Shown here piece after piece: positions 54,643-64,000 of a stretch of DNA of 64,000 nt. Source of the stretch: Paraburkholderia sp. DHOC27 (GTDB lineage: Bacteria; Pseudomonadota; Gammaproteobacteria; Burkholderiales; Burkholderiaceae). The position numbers were made by a program, and so were the translations under genes. Position 1 is the stretch's first letter. Each line of letters opens with the position of its first letter. Where the stretch lies: assembly GCF_003429005.1 (NCBI RefSeq), contig NZ_QVQV01000006.1, forward strand, positions 124,001-188,000. Direction: 5' to 3'. The notes under the pieces were generated by a model, which was not told the origin of the DNA, ran no database searches, and was given only the letters and a program-made list of their open reading frames with translations.

Positions 54643-54695
54643 TATTGTTATAGTTTCCTCCATGGATCGCCCGATCCAACGACTCGGAGGAAACC

Positions 54696-54833
54696 ATGAC
54701 GCAGCTCCAAACGCAGCTTTCCCAGCATGTTTCAATCTCGGACACATCGCCGACGGCGCGTCTGGTCGCCTCGATGATGAGTATCCGCACCGTAGCGGTG
54801 TCGCTGCTGGTCGATCGCGCGTTGAGCGCCTGA
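54696..54833 (+). CDS. Small ORF in the katA leader (45 residues)
   Basis: A 45-codon ORF with a strong GGAGG ribosome binding site (54686-54690) 5 nt before its ATG. It lies between the presumed katA promoter and the katA start, 67 bp before katA. The product starts MTQLQTQLSQHVSIS, is Ser/Thr-rich and ends in a hydrophobic stretch (RTVAVSLLVDRALSA). I do not recognise it. It could be a leader peptide or a small protein of the peroxide response. Confidence 0.5.
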   Translation: MTQLQTQLSQHVSISDTSPTARLVASMMSIRTVAVSLLVDRALSA

Positions 54834-54900
54834 AGCTTCCTCCCATTGCGCCGGGTCTTCCCGTCTCTGCCCGGCAATTCCCCACACCTGGAGTATTCGA

Positions 54901-56352
<1,452 letters not shown>

Positions 56353-56447
56353 CGCAGCGCGGTTCACGTCGCGGTTCACATATAAGCAGACGCAAAGAGG
56401 CAATGTCAGGCGATTGAAGCAAGCCGCGTTGTCCTCATGTATCAAAT

Positions 56448-56487
56448 GGAAAGCAGGGTGAATGACATCGCACTTCACCCGCTTTCC
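56448..56487 (+). terminator. Hairpin downstream of katA
   Basis: GGAAAGC-A-GGGTGAA pairs with TTCACCC-GCTTTCC (one bulged A, 11-nt loop). A short T-run (GTTTT) comes 6 nt later. Likely terminator or attenuator between katA and the small ORF before dps. Confidence 0.55.
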
Positions 56488-56532
56488 GCAGTGTTTTAGA
56501 GCAAATCCGAAGCAGACCGAAGGAGAGTAATC

Positions 56533-56694
56533 ATGGTCCAGATGGTGATGAACATGACCACCGCAACGCTCGCGCGCGACGCGCATGCCATGCACGGCAG
56601 CGTCCTCGCGCGCAAGGTGCTGGGACTGGCGATCGTGACGAGCGGCTATGCCGTACTGATCGCGCACGGCGTGCAGCACCTGTTTGGCGGCTAA
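56533..56694 (+). CDS. Small hydrophobic protein between katA and dps (53 residues)
   Basis: A 53-codon ORF with an AGGAG ribosome binding site 7 nt before the ATG. The N-terminus is Met-rich (four Met within the first eight residues); residues about 29-52 form one possible membrane helix (VLGLAIVTSGYAVLIAHGVQHLF) ending FGG. Several His and Met residues could bind metal. I do not recognise the family. Its position suggests a role in peroxide stress. Confidence 0.6.
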   Translation: MVQMVMNMTTATLARDAHAMHGSVLARKVLGLAIVTSGYAVLIAHGVQHLFGG

Positions 56695-56831
56695 CGCGCG
56701 AATGCTGCGAGCCGAGGTCGCACGAAGCACATAAGGTTCTACGCTAAACTAGCGCACGTTTTCGCGCTCATGGTTTGTACATGGACGTGGCACGCTCTGT
56801 CCGGTTTGCATCACTCTTCAAAGGAGTCATC

Positions 56832-57320
56832 ATGGCCAAGAAAGAAGCGGTACAACACGTGAATATTGGTATCAGCGACAAGGACCGCAAGAAAATCGCC
56901 GAGGGACTCTCGCGCCTGCTCGCCGATACCTACACGCTGTATCTGAAGACGCACAATTTCCACTGGAACGTCACGGGCCCGATGTTCAACACGCTGCATC
57001 TCATGTTCGAGACGCAGTACAACGAACTGGCGCTGGCAGTGGATTCGATTGCTGAACGGATTCGCGCGCTCGGCGTGCATGCGCCGGGCAGCTACAAGGA
57101 TTTCGCCAAGCTGTCGTCGATCCCGGAAGCCGACGGCGTCCCGGCGGCTGAAGAAATGATCCGCCAGTTGGTGGAAGGCCAGGAAGCCGTGGTGCGCACC
57201 GCGCGCGCAATCTTCCCGTCCACGGAAGCCGCCAACGACGAACCCACCGCCGACCTGCTGACGCAACGCATGCAGACGCACGAAAAGACCGCGTGGATGC
57301 TGCGCTCGATGCTGGCTTAA
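56832..57320 (+). CDS. dps: Dps-type ferritin / DNA-protection protein
   Basis: A 162-residue Dps that stores iron and protects DNA under peroxide stress. Ferroxidase ligands line up with E. coli: H44 in HNFHWNVTGP, H56, E60, D71 and E75 (DSIAERIRALG). Start ATG 56832 follows AAGGAG by 5 nt; the upstream in-frame ATG adds unlike sequence. The short basic start MAKKEAVQH could contact DNA. Confidence 0.95.
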   Translation: MAKKEAVQHVNIGISDKDRKKIAEGLSRLLADTYTLYLKTHNFHWNVTGPMFNTLHLMFETQYNELALAVDSIAERIRALGVHAPGSYKDFAKLSSIPEADGVPAAEEMIRQLVEGQEAVVRTARAIFPSTEAANDEPTADLLTQRMQTHEKTAWMLRSMLA

Positions 57321-57394
57321 GGCGGCAACGCGCATCAGGCGGTAGCGAAGGCGTTAGTGTGTATTCGCTGGCTGCTCGATGAAATCGGTGTACG

Positions 57395-57421
57395 AAGCCT
57401 CCCTGAACGGGAGGCTTTTTT
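57395..57421 (+). terminator. Intrinsic terminator after dps
   Basis: AAGCCTCCC-TGAAC-GGGAGGCTT followed by T residues to 57421: a 9-bp perfect stem with U-tract. Confidence 0.9.
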
Positions 57422-57549
57422 ATGCGTCGATTCATGAGATGCGGAGGGGCGACCGCGTGCGCGAACGTTTGACGGGTGGCCGCCGTCGCGGTGCCTGCCG
57501 CGCGCATCCTTTAAAATGGCGGCATCGTCTTTCCGCCTGGCGCCTGCCC

Positions 57550-58413
57550 ATGTTCGCTCGTCTACCCCTGTATCTGCGCCTCGTCCGCATGGACAAGCCA
57601 ATCGGCAGTCTGCTGCTGCTCTGGCCGACGCTGAACGCGCTATGGATTGCATCGGACGGGCATCCGTCGCTCTCGCTGCTGGTGATTTTCGCGGTGGGCA
57701 CGGTGTTGATGCGCTCGGCCGGCTGCGCGATCAACGACTACGCCGACCGCGATTTCGACCGCTACGTGAAGCGCACCGAAAATCGCCCGATTACCTCGGG
57801 CAAGATCAAGGCCTGGGAAGCGGTGGCGCTGGCCGCAGCGCTGTCGCTGCTGGCGTTTTTGCTCATTTTGCCGCTCAACGCGCTGACGAAGGAATTGTCG
57901 GTGATCGCGCTATTCGTCGCCGGTTCGTATCCGTTCACGAAGCGCTTCTTTGCCATTCCGCAGGCCTATCTGGGCATTGCGTTCGGCTTTGGCATTCCGA
58001 TGGCCTTTGCCGCCGTGCAAGGCCACGTGCCCACACTGGCGTGGATCATGTTGCTCGCCAACGTGTTCTGGTCCGTGGCCTATGACACCGAATATGCAAT
58101 GGTCGATCGCGACGACGACATCAAGATCGGCATCCGCACCTCAGCGCTGACCTTCGGCCGTTACGACGTGTTCGCCATCATGCTGTGCTACGCGCTGACG
58201 CTCGGCATCTACCTGCAGATTGGTCTGTCGCTGGGGTTCGGCGTGCTGTATTGGCTGGGCTGGGCGGCGGCGGCGGGCTGCGCTGTTTATCACTACCGGC
58301 TGATCCGCGATCGCGAACGCATGGCGTGCTTCGCGGCGTTCAGGCATAACAACTGGCTGGGCGGCGCGCTGTTCGCGGGTATCGCCGCGCATTACGCGGC
58401 GGCGAATTTTTGA
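57550..58413 (+). CDS. ubiA: 4-hydroxybenzoate octaprenyltransferase
   Basis: A 287-residue membrane prenyltransferase attaching the polyprenyl tail to 4-hydroxybenzoate in ubiquinone synthesis. The two Asp-rich motifs are present: NDYADRDFD (62-70) and YDTEYAMVDRDDD (about 178-190). Eight or nine hydrophobic helices. Start ATG 57550 gives MFARLPLYLRLVRMDKPIGSL with the family entry motif. Confidence 0.95.
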   Translation: MFARLPLYLRLVRMDKPIGSLLLLWPTLNALWIASDGHPSLSLLVIFAVGTVLMRSAGCAINDYADRDFDRYVKRTENRPITSGKIKAWEAVALAAALSLLAFLLILPLNALTKELSVIALFVAGSYPFTKRFFAIPQAYLGIAFGFGIPMAFAAVQGHVPTLAWIMLLANVFWSVAYDTEYAMVDRDDDIKIGIRTSALTFGRYDVFAIMLCYALTLGIYLQIGLSLGFGVLYWLGWAAAAGCAVYHYRLIRDRERMACFAAFRHNNWLGGALFAGIAAHYAAANF

Positions 58414-58490
58414 AGGGCAGTTGCGGGCATGGCGCGACGAGCATGAAGCATGGCGCACCAACCCGCAGCCCCAACCCCAGCAGCCCTACC

Positions 58491-59306
58491 TCACTGCTTG
58501 CCGAGCTCGTCGCCCATTTCCTTCGCTCGCGCATCCGCCGCGAGTACGCCCCGCACGATTGCATCCTTCACGCCGTTGGCGTCGAACGCGGCCAGCGCCG
58601 CGGCGGTCGTGCCACCCTTCGACGTCACGCGCTCACGTAACACCGCCGGCGGCTCGTCCGATTGCGCGGCCAGTTGCGCCGCGCCCGTGAACGTCGCCAC
58701 GGCGAGCGCGCGACCTTGCGCGTCGTCCATGCCGAGTTGACGCGCGGCTTCCTGCAGCGCCTCGATGAAATAGAACACGTAGGCCGGCCCGCTGCCCGAA
58801 ATGGCGGTGACGGCGTCGATCTTGGCTTCGTCGTCGAACCAGACAGTCTGGCCGACTGCACCCAACACCTGACTGGCCAGTTCGCGATCCGCTGCTTCGA
58901 CGCCGCCCGTCGCGGCGAGACCGGCCACACCCATGCCGATCAGCGCCGGCGTGTTCGGCATCACCCGCACGATCCGTTGATGGCCGTTGAGCCAGCGCGA
59001 TAGATCCGCGCTCCGGATGCCGGCCACGATGCTGATGACCACCTGCTGCGCGCCCAGATGCGGCGCCAGCGCCTGCGCAACCTCCTTGAGAACCTGCGGC
59101 TTGACAGCGAGCACGACGGCATCGAAGCTCGCCAACGCGGAATCGGCAGCAGCACCGGTGCGAATGCCGAACTGCTGCTCGTTGCGGGCACGCGCGTCGC
59201 TGTTGGGATCAATCGCGTACAGGTCCGCTGGCGCGACGCCGTGCTTGATCAGGCCGCCGATGATTGCAGCGGCCATATTGCCGCCGCCGATGAAGGCAAT
59301 TTTCAT
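58491..59306 (-). CDS. proC: Pyrroline-5-carboxylate reductase
   Basis: A 271-residue enzyme making proline. N-terminal NADPH site MKIAFIGGGNMAAAIIGGL (GGGNMA), then VLAVKPQ, and the C-terminal signature SGSGPAYVFYFIEALQEAA and LRERVTSKGGTTAAAL. Follows the yggS-like gene by 15 bp on the same strand, a widely conserved pairing. Confidence 0.96.
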   Translation of the reverse strand: MKIAFIGGGNMAAAIIGGLIKHGVAPADLYAIDPNSDARARNEQQFGIRTGAAADSALASFDAVVLAVKPQVLKEVAQALAPHLGAQQVVISIVAGIRSADLSRWLNGHQRIVRVMPNTPALIGMGVAGLAATGGVEAADRELASQVLGAVGQTVWFDDEAKIDAVTAISGSGPAYVFYFIEALQEAARQLGMDDAQGRALAVATFTGAAQLAAQSDEPPAVLRERVTSKGGTTAAALAAFDANGVKDAIVRGVLAADARAKEMGDELGKQ

Positions 59307-59321
59307 GATGTTCCGGGAAGG

Positions 59322-60020
59322 TCAGTGAGAGTAATCGCGGGCGCCGAAGATCGCCGAGCCGACGCGCACCATCGTCGCGCCTTCATGCACGGCGGCTTCG
59401 AGATCGGCCGACATGCCCATCGAGAGAGTGTCCAGCGCGAGTCCATCGGCGCGCAGTTGTTCGTAGAGTTCGCGTAGCTGACGATGCGGCACGCGTTGTT
59501 CTTCGACGGTCTCCGCCGGCTCGGGAATAGACATCAATCCGCGCAGGCGCAAGCGTGGCAGCGCGGCAATTGCATGGGCAATCTGCGCCGCTTCGGCAGG
59601 CGTCACACCCGCCTTGCTGGCTTCGCCGCTCACGTTCACCTGCAGGCAGACATTGAGCGGCGGCAGATGCGCTGGACGCTGCTCGGAGAGACGTTGCGCG
59701 ATTTTCAGGCGATCGACGGAGTGCACCCAGTCGAAGGCCTCGGCGACGGGACGCGTCTTGTTCGATTGCAGCGGTCCGATGAAATGCCATTCGAGCGACT
59801 CGCGCAGATCGGCCAGCGCGGCAATCTTGGCGGTCGCTTCCTGCACGTAGTTCTCACCGAACGCACGCTGTCCGGCCGCATGCACGGCGCGTACGTCTTC
59901 AGCGGGAAAGGTCTTGGAGACGGCCAGCAGGCTGACCGATTGCGCGTCGCGGCCGGCGGCCTCAGCGGCGACGCGGATGCGTTGCAGCACGGCGTCGAGA
60001 TTGTGTTTGAGATCGGACAT
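59322..60020 (-). CDS. YggS-family PLP homeostasis protein
   Basis: A 232-residue single-domain PLP protein (COG0325) that buffers pyridoxal phosphate rather than acting as a classic enzyme. The PLP lysine lies in LLAVSKTFPAE (about K36); other family segments are RAFGENYVQEA, WHFIGPLQSNK, LRLRGLMSIPEP and LSMGMSADLEAAVHEGATMVRVGSAIFG. Start ATG 60020 gives MSDLKHNLDAVLQRI. A TATAAT -10 (minus strand) at 60135-60140 lies inside GGTCC-N8-GGACC. Confidence 0.93.
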   Translation of the reverse strand: MSDLKHNLDAVLQRIRVAAEAAGRDAQSVSLLAVSKTFPAEDVRAVHAAGQRAFGENYVQEATAKIAALADLRESLEWHFIGPLQSNKTRPVAEAFDWVHSVDRLKIAQRLSEQRPAHLPPLNVCLQVNVSGEASKAGVTPAEAAQIAHAIAALPRLRLRGLMSIPEPAETVEEQRVPHRQLRELYEQLRADGLALDTLSMGMSADLEAAVHEGATMVRVGSAIFGARDYSH

Positions 60021-60199
60021 GGAACGTACCGGGGAACTTGACGACGCCACGCAGCGAACCGCGCGGCGCCTCTGACTCTGTGCGAAATCTGTGCGAGAGG
60101 CCGCGCAAGAATGCTGCGCAAGGCGGGAGGTCCAATTATACGGACCCTGCTGCGTAGCGCTGGCGGCTGTTTCCCCCGATTCGCTTCTGCACCGCGAAG

Positions 60200-61426
60200 C
60201 TAGCTCGCCAGCATGTGCTCGACGAGTTCGATCCAGTGCGCCACCGGCGTCGACGTGCCGCTTTGCAAATGCGCAATGCAGCCGACGTTCGCCGACACGA
60301 TCACCTGCGGTTCCTGAGCCTGCAGCTTCTCGAGCTTCTGATCGCGCAGCGCGTAGGACAGCGTGGGTTGCGTCAGCGAATACGTACCGGCCGAGCCGCA
60401 ACACAGATGACTATCCGCCGGCAGACGCACGTCGATGCCGAGCGCGGTCAGCATATGCTCGACCCGGCCGCGTATCTGCTGACCGTGCTGCAGCGTGCAC
60501 GGCGGGTGGAATGCCACGGTATGCACGGCGCGGCGGCGCGTCACCGCGACCAGCGCTTCTTCGAACTCAGGCAGTATCTCGGCGATGTCACGGGTCAGGT
60601 CGACGATGCGCCGTGCCTTCTCGGCGTAAGCCGGATCGTCGCGCAGCAGGTGCGCGTATTCCTTCACCGTTGCGCCACATCCGGAGGCGTTCATCACGAT
60701 CGCTTCCACGCCCGCTTCGACGTGGGGCCACCAGGCGTCGATATTGGCGCGGATGTCGTCCAGCGCTTCGTCGTTGTAGCCCAGATGCAGCCGGATCGCG
60801 CCGCAGCAGCCCGCCTCCTCGGCCACGACGGTCTCCACCCCGAGCGCGCTGAGCACACGGGCGGTGGCGATGTTGACGTTGGGCATCATGGACGGTTGCA
60901 CGCAGCCCGCGAGCATCAGCATCTTGCGCGCATGTTTGGCGGTGGGCCATTCGAGTGGCCGCTGACGTGCCGGCACCTTGTCACGCAGTTTTCTCGGCAA
61001 CAACGCGCGCACTTGCTGGCCAACGCGCATGACCGGGGTGAAGAGCGCGCTGTTCGGCACGAAGCTCGCCAGCAGACGGCGCAGCAGCCGCTGGCCGAGC
61101 GGGCGAGTGACCTTCTCTTCCGTGATCTTGCGGCCAATCTCCACCAGCCGCCCGTACTGCACGCCCGACGGACAGGTCGTCTCGCAGTTGCGGCAGGTGA
61201 GGCAGCGGTCCAGGTGCGTTTGCGTGCTGCGCGTCACCTCGGCGCCTTCGACCATCTGCTTGATCAGATAGATCCGGCCGCGTGGCCCGTCCAGTTCGTC
61301 ACCGAGCAGTTGATAGGTCGGGCAGGTCGCGGTGCAGAATCCACAATGCACGCATTTGCGCAGAATGGCTTCGGCTTCCTCACCGTCGGCGCTGTGGCGA
61401 ATGAAATCCGCGAGGTTGGTTTGCAT
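60200..61426 (-). CDS. glcF: Glycolate oxidase iron-sulfur subunit
   Basis: A 408-residue subunit of glycolate oxidase (glycolate to glyoxylate). Two 4Fe-4S motifs near the N-terminus: CVHCGFCTATCP (about 25-36) and CLTCRNCETTCPSG (about 75-88). Two CCG-type cysteine domains follow (EEAGCCGAIR; SHLCCGSAG), typical of heterodisulfide-reductase-like electron carriers. Start ATG 61426 gives MQTNLADFIR. It is 8 bp after glcE. Confidence 0.95.
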   Translation of the reverse strand: MQTNLADFIRHSADGEEAEAILRKCVHCGFCTATCPTYQLLGDELDGPRGRIYLIKQMVEGAEVTRSTQTHLDRCLTCRNCETTCPSGVQYGRLVEIGRKITEEKVTRPLGQRLLRRLLASFVPNSALFTPVMRVGQQVRALLPRKLRDKVPARQRPLEWPTAKHARKMLMLAGCVQPSMMPNVNIATARVLSALGVETVVAEEAGCCGAIRLHLGYNDEALDDIRANIDAWWPHVEAGVEAIVMNASGCGATVKEYAHLLRDDPAYAEKARRIVDLTRDIAEILPEFEEALVAVTRRRAVHTVAFHPPCTLQHGQQIRGRVEHMLTALGIDVRLPADSHLCCGSAGTYSLTQPTLSYALRDQKLEKLQAQEPQVIVSANVGCIAHLQSGTSTPVAHWIELVEHMLAS

Positions 61427-61434
61427 CGCGTCGC

Positions 61435-62523
61435 TCAGAAGTCGGGGTACAACCGGCCGCGATTGAAGATGCGGGCGGGGTCGAAGGCGGCCTTCAGGCC
61501 GCGGTGGATTCGCATGATCGGCGCGGGTAGGGGCGTAAAGACGCCGGCGCTGCGGTCGTAGCCTGCGCCGGTTCGGAACATGGTGGCATGGCCGCCGGCC
61601 TGTTTCGCGCTGATGCGTACGGTCTGCGCGTCGGTTTCGGTGATCCACCAGCGCTGGCCGCCGCCCCATTCCATCAGCTGGGCGCCCGGCAGTTGCAGCG
61701 GCTCGGTGATCGAGGGCAGTGCGAGACGCCAGAGCGCCGCCTTCGGGCCGATGCCCGAGAAGAACGGATCGGTCTGCTCGCGCAAGCCGGCCCAGAAGCG
61801 TTCGGCTTCGACGGCGTCCACTACTTCTCCGCCCAGCGCCGCCCGCGCCGACTTGACGGCCGCCTCGGCGCCCGCGAGCCGGACCGCCAGCGTGCCATGG
61901 CGCCACGCGCTGGCCGTAATGGGCAGCGGCCGGCCGCCCCATTCGTTGAGCTTGCGTACCGCGTCGGTGCCGTTCATGTCGAACTTGAGCGTAGCCTCGG
62001 CCTTCGGAAACGGCAGCACCTTGATCGACAGTTCGAGGATTAGTCCCAGTGTGCCGAGCGATCCAGCCATGAGGCGGGACACGTCGTAGCCGGCCACGTT
62101 CTTCACCACCTGGCCGCCGAAGTGCAGCACCTTCCCGTGACCGTCCATCAGGACCGCGCCCAGTACGAAATCGCGTGCAGCGCCCGCCGATGGGCGGCGC
62201 GGTCCCGCAATGCCCGCCGCAATGCAGCCGCCCAGCGTGGCGCTCGGCCCGAAGTGGGGCGGCTCGAAGGGGAGCATCTGCGATTGATCGGCGAGCGCCG
62301 CTTCGATCTCGAGCAGGGGCGTGCCGGCGCGCGCGGTGATGACCAGTTCAGCCGGGTCATAGGCGATGATGCCGCGATGGGCGCGCGTGTCGAGGATGGC
62401 GCCTTCCAGCGTCTGCCCGTACCAGTCCTTGGTGCCGCCGCCACGAATCCGCAGCGGGCGGTTTTCGGCGGTGGCCGAACGGATGCGTTCAGACCAGGTG
62501 GCGACGGTGTCGTCCTCTTCCAT
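61435..62523 (-). CDS. glcE: Glycolate oxidase FAD-binding subunit
   Basis: A 362-residue FAD-binding subunit with the PCMH-type FAD site: RIRGGGTKDWYG, TARAGTPLLEIEAAL, ATLGGCIAAGIAGPRRPSAGAARDFVLG and VVKNVAGYDVSRLMAGSLGTLGLILE. It is smaller than GlcD and lacks a complete catalytic cap, as usual for GlcE. Between glcD and glcE is a 204-bp gap rather than the usual tight junction. Confidence 0.94.
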   Translation of the reverse strand: MEEDDTVATWSERIRSATAENRPLRIRGGGTKDWYGQTLEGAILDTRAHRGIIAYDPAELVITARAGTPLLEIEAALADQSQMLPFEPPHFGPSATLGGCIAAGIAGPRRPSAGAARDFVLGAVLMDGHGKVLHFGGQVVKNVAGYDVSRLMAGSLGTLGLILELSIKVLPFPKAEATLKFDMNGTDAVRKLNEWGGRPLPITASAWRHGTLAVRLAGAEAAVKSARAALGGEVVDAVEAERFWAGLREQTDPFFSGIGPKAALWRLALPSITEPLQLPGAQLMEWGGGQRWWITETDAQTVRISAKQAGGHATMFRTGAGYDRSAGVFTPLPAPIMRIHRGLKAAFDPARIFNRGRLYPDF

Positions 62524-62685
62524 GATGTCCTGCTTCGTTATGTTTCATTTGATTGTACCTGGCAGCGCCTCGCTGGCAACCCGGAGCGGACCCGTACCAC
62601 GGGCCTGCATGCCGCGTCGCTGCGGTTGCCGCAAGGACAGAAACCGGCGGTGGGCGGTGCGTTCGGGTGCTTCGGGTTAGCCGGT

Positions 62686-62708
62686 AGGGGTGGCCCGGAA
62701 GCCACCCT
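62686..62708 (-). terminator. Hairpin between glcD and glcE
   Basis: AGGGGTGGC-N6-GCCACCCT, about 20 bp after the glcD stop. No T-run. It may reduce read-through into glcEF or protect the glcD 3' end. Confidence 0.4.
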
Positions 62709-62727
62709 GTCGTTGCCAGGAAGTTGT

Positions 62728-64000
62728 CTAGAAGCGCGGCAAATCTGGATGCGGCAACAATCCGCCTCGCACGTGCATCTTGCCGTATTCGGCGCAGCGC
62801 GCACGGGTGGGAATGCCTTTGTCGGGATTGAGCAGCCCCGGTGGATCGAAGGCGCGTTTGACCGCGTGGAAAGCGTCGCGCTCTTCGGGCGAAAACTGCA
62901 CGCACATGGAATTGATCTTTTCGATGCCCACGCCATGCTCGCCCGTGACAGTGCCACCCAGCTCGACGCAGGCTTCGAGAATGTCGGAGCCGAAAGCTTC
63001 GGCCCGATGCCATTCGTTGAGATCGTTGCCATTGAACAGAATCAATGGATGCATGTTGCCGTCGCCGGCATGAAAGACGTTCATGCAGCGCAACTGATAG
63101 CGCTTTTCCATCTCTTCGATGCGCCCGAGGAGCGGACCGATGCTGCGTCGCGGCACCGTGCCGTCCATGCAGTAGTAGTCCGGCGAGATGCGGCCGGCGG
63201 CTGGAAAGGCATTCTTGCGCCCTGACCAGAAGCGCAGACGCTCGGGTTCGGAACGCGATATCTGGATGCGCGTGGCGCCATGCTCGCGCAGCACCGCGGT
63301 CATGCGGACGATTTCCTCGGCCACTTCCTCAGGCGTGCCATCCGATTCACACAGCAGGATCGCCGCCGCGTCGAGATCGTAGCCGGCCTTGACGAATTCC
63401 TCGACGGCTTGCGTGGCCGGCTTGTCCATCATCTCGAGACCGGCGGGGATGATGCCGGCCGCAATGATGCCCGCGACCGCGTCGCCGCCCTTGACGACGT
63501 CGTCGAAGCTCGCCATCACGACCTGCGCGGTTTGCGGCTTCGGAATTAGCCTGACAGTGACTTCGGTGACGATGGCAAACATGCCTTCGCTGCCAATCAA
63601 CACCGCGAGCAGATCGAGGCCCGGCGCATCGGGCGCGAGCGAGCCGAATTCGACCACTTCGCCTTCCATTGTTACGGCGCGCACGCGCAGCACGTTATGC
63701 ACGGTCAGGCCGTATTTCAGACAGTGCACGCCGCCGGAATTCTCGGACACATTGCCGCCAATCGTGCAGGCGATCTGCGACGACGGATCAGGCGCGTAGT
63801 AGAGGCCGTAGGGCGCGGCCGCTTCGGAAATGGCGAGGTTGCGCACGCCAGGCTGGACTGTTGCCGTACGCGCGTAGGAGTCCACCTCGACGATCTTGCG
63901 AAAGCGCGCAAGCGATACCACGACGCCATGACGGATCGGCATGGCGCCGCCGGAGAGGCCGGTGCCCGCGCCGCGCGGCACGATGGGGACGTCGAGCCGG
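62728..64000 (-). CDS. glcD: Glycolate oxidase catalytic FAD subunit (start outside window)
   Basis: The C-terminal 424 codons of GlcD; the reading frame is open to the window end, so the N-terminus lies beyond it. FAD-binding motif PRGAGTGLSGGA is followed by QIACTIGGNVSENSGGVHCLKYG and, near the C-terminus, MNVFHAGDGNMHP and GTVTGEHGVGIEK with catalytic histidines. It oxidises glycolate and probably D-lactate. First gene of glcD-glcE-glcF. Confidence 0.95.
   Translation of the reverse strand, partial: RLDVPIVPRGAGTGLSGGAMPIRHGVVVSLARFRKIVEVDSYARTATVQPGVRNLAISEAAAPYGLYYAPDPSSQIACTIGGNVSENSGGVHCLKYGLTVHNVLRVRAVTMEGEVVEFGSLAPDAPGLDLLAVLIGSEGMFAIVTEVTVRLIPKPQTAQVVMASFDDVVKGGDAVAGIIAAGIIPAGLEMMDKPATQAVEEFVKAGYDLDAAAILLCESDGTPEEVAEEIVRMTAVLREHGATRIQISRSEPERLRFWSGRKNAFPAAGRISPDYYCMDGTVPRRSIGPLLGRIEEMEKRYQLRCMNVFHAGDGNMHPLILFNGNDLNEWHRAEAFGSDILEACVELGGTVTGEHGVGIEKINSMCVQFSPEERDAFHAVKRAFDPPGLLNPDKGIPTRARCAEYGKMHVRGGLLPHPDLPRF

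Noticed and set aside
59614..60121. Frames on both strands within and upstream of the yggS-like gene
   Set aside because: Overlap a well-supported gene; no start signals and Arg/Cys/Ser-rich composition.

Overview
The window is a stretch of housekeeping chromosome from a beta-proteobacterium of the family Burkholderiaceae, most likely Paraburkholderia or a close relative. The evidence is the high GC content, betaproteobacterial protein sequences throughout, and a familiar gene order: rplM-rpsI-erpA, tyrS-dtd, ruvBAC, purH-fis-dusB, yajC-secD-secF, tgt-queA, recG-oxyR-catalase-dps-ubiA and glcDEF. The genus is inferred from memory of gene order, not from a search. No prophage, insertion sequence, CRISPR array, rRNA or tRNA gene was seen.

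Layout. 1-5.3 kb: start of purB, a divergent LysR regulator, glutamate dehydrogenase, then a glutamate/aspartate binding protein (gltI) and ATPase (gltL) with no permease genes between them. 5.3-9.1 kb: a class II glutamine amidotransferase, pyrC, a DUF3025 gene and the RNase P RNA. 9.1-15.8 kb: an OsmC protein, a probable small RNA, rplM-rpsI, erpA, anmK, tyrS, dtd and a histidine phosphatase. 15.7-25.6 kb (mostly minus strand): an MpaB-like protein, ruvB, ruvA, ruvC, a small hypothetical gene on the plus strand, purH, fis, dusB, a UbiH-type monooxygenase and pepP. 25.8-31 kb: a glutathione transferase, an FkbM methyltransferase, a membrane-anchored glutamate-synthase-like protein, mnmA and a NUDIX gene. 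31-34.1 kb: transhydrogenase pntAA-pntAB-pntB. 34.2-43.6 kb (minus): a WYL regulator with a VOC protein, a 9-bp tandem repeat, an RlmL-like methyltransferase, a 'Gcr'-type membrane protein and a Pqi locus with PqiA in two genes. 44-51 kb: yceI, secF, secD, yajC, tgt, queA. 51-58.4 kb: recG, oxyR, a catalase, dps and ubiA, with two small ORFs inside the peroxide-defence block. 58.5-64 kb (minus): proC, a YggS protein, glcF, glcE and the 3' part of glcD.

How the genes work together. Several blocks are functional units: yajC-secD-secF (protein export), tgt-queA (queuosine synthesis), dusB-fis, ruvABC-recG (Holliday junction processing), oxyR-katA-dps (peroxide sensing, H2O2 removal, iron sequestration), pqiA-pqiA-pqiB-pqiC (envelope lipid transport) and glcDEF (glycolate oxidation). 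Many share terminators with convergent neighbours or overlap by 4 bp (nudix/mnmA, pntAB/pntB, pqiB/pqiC, dusB/fis).

Most notable observations: (1) a 90-nt orphan small RNA upstream of rplM with a sigma70-like promoter, three hairpins and a loop that copies the 16S rRNA anti-Shine-Dalgarno sequence; (2) a glt operon without gltJ and gltK; (3) an unannotated 45-codon ORF in the putative katA leader and a 53-codon hydrophobic ORF before dps; (4) sharp inverted repeats that look like operators upstream of gdhA, the VOC gene, oxyR and katA; (5) a perfect 16-bp AT-rich hairpin before the FkbM gene; (6) what may be the decayed start of a dsbC gene between the UbiH-type gene and dusB.
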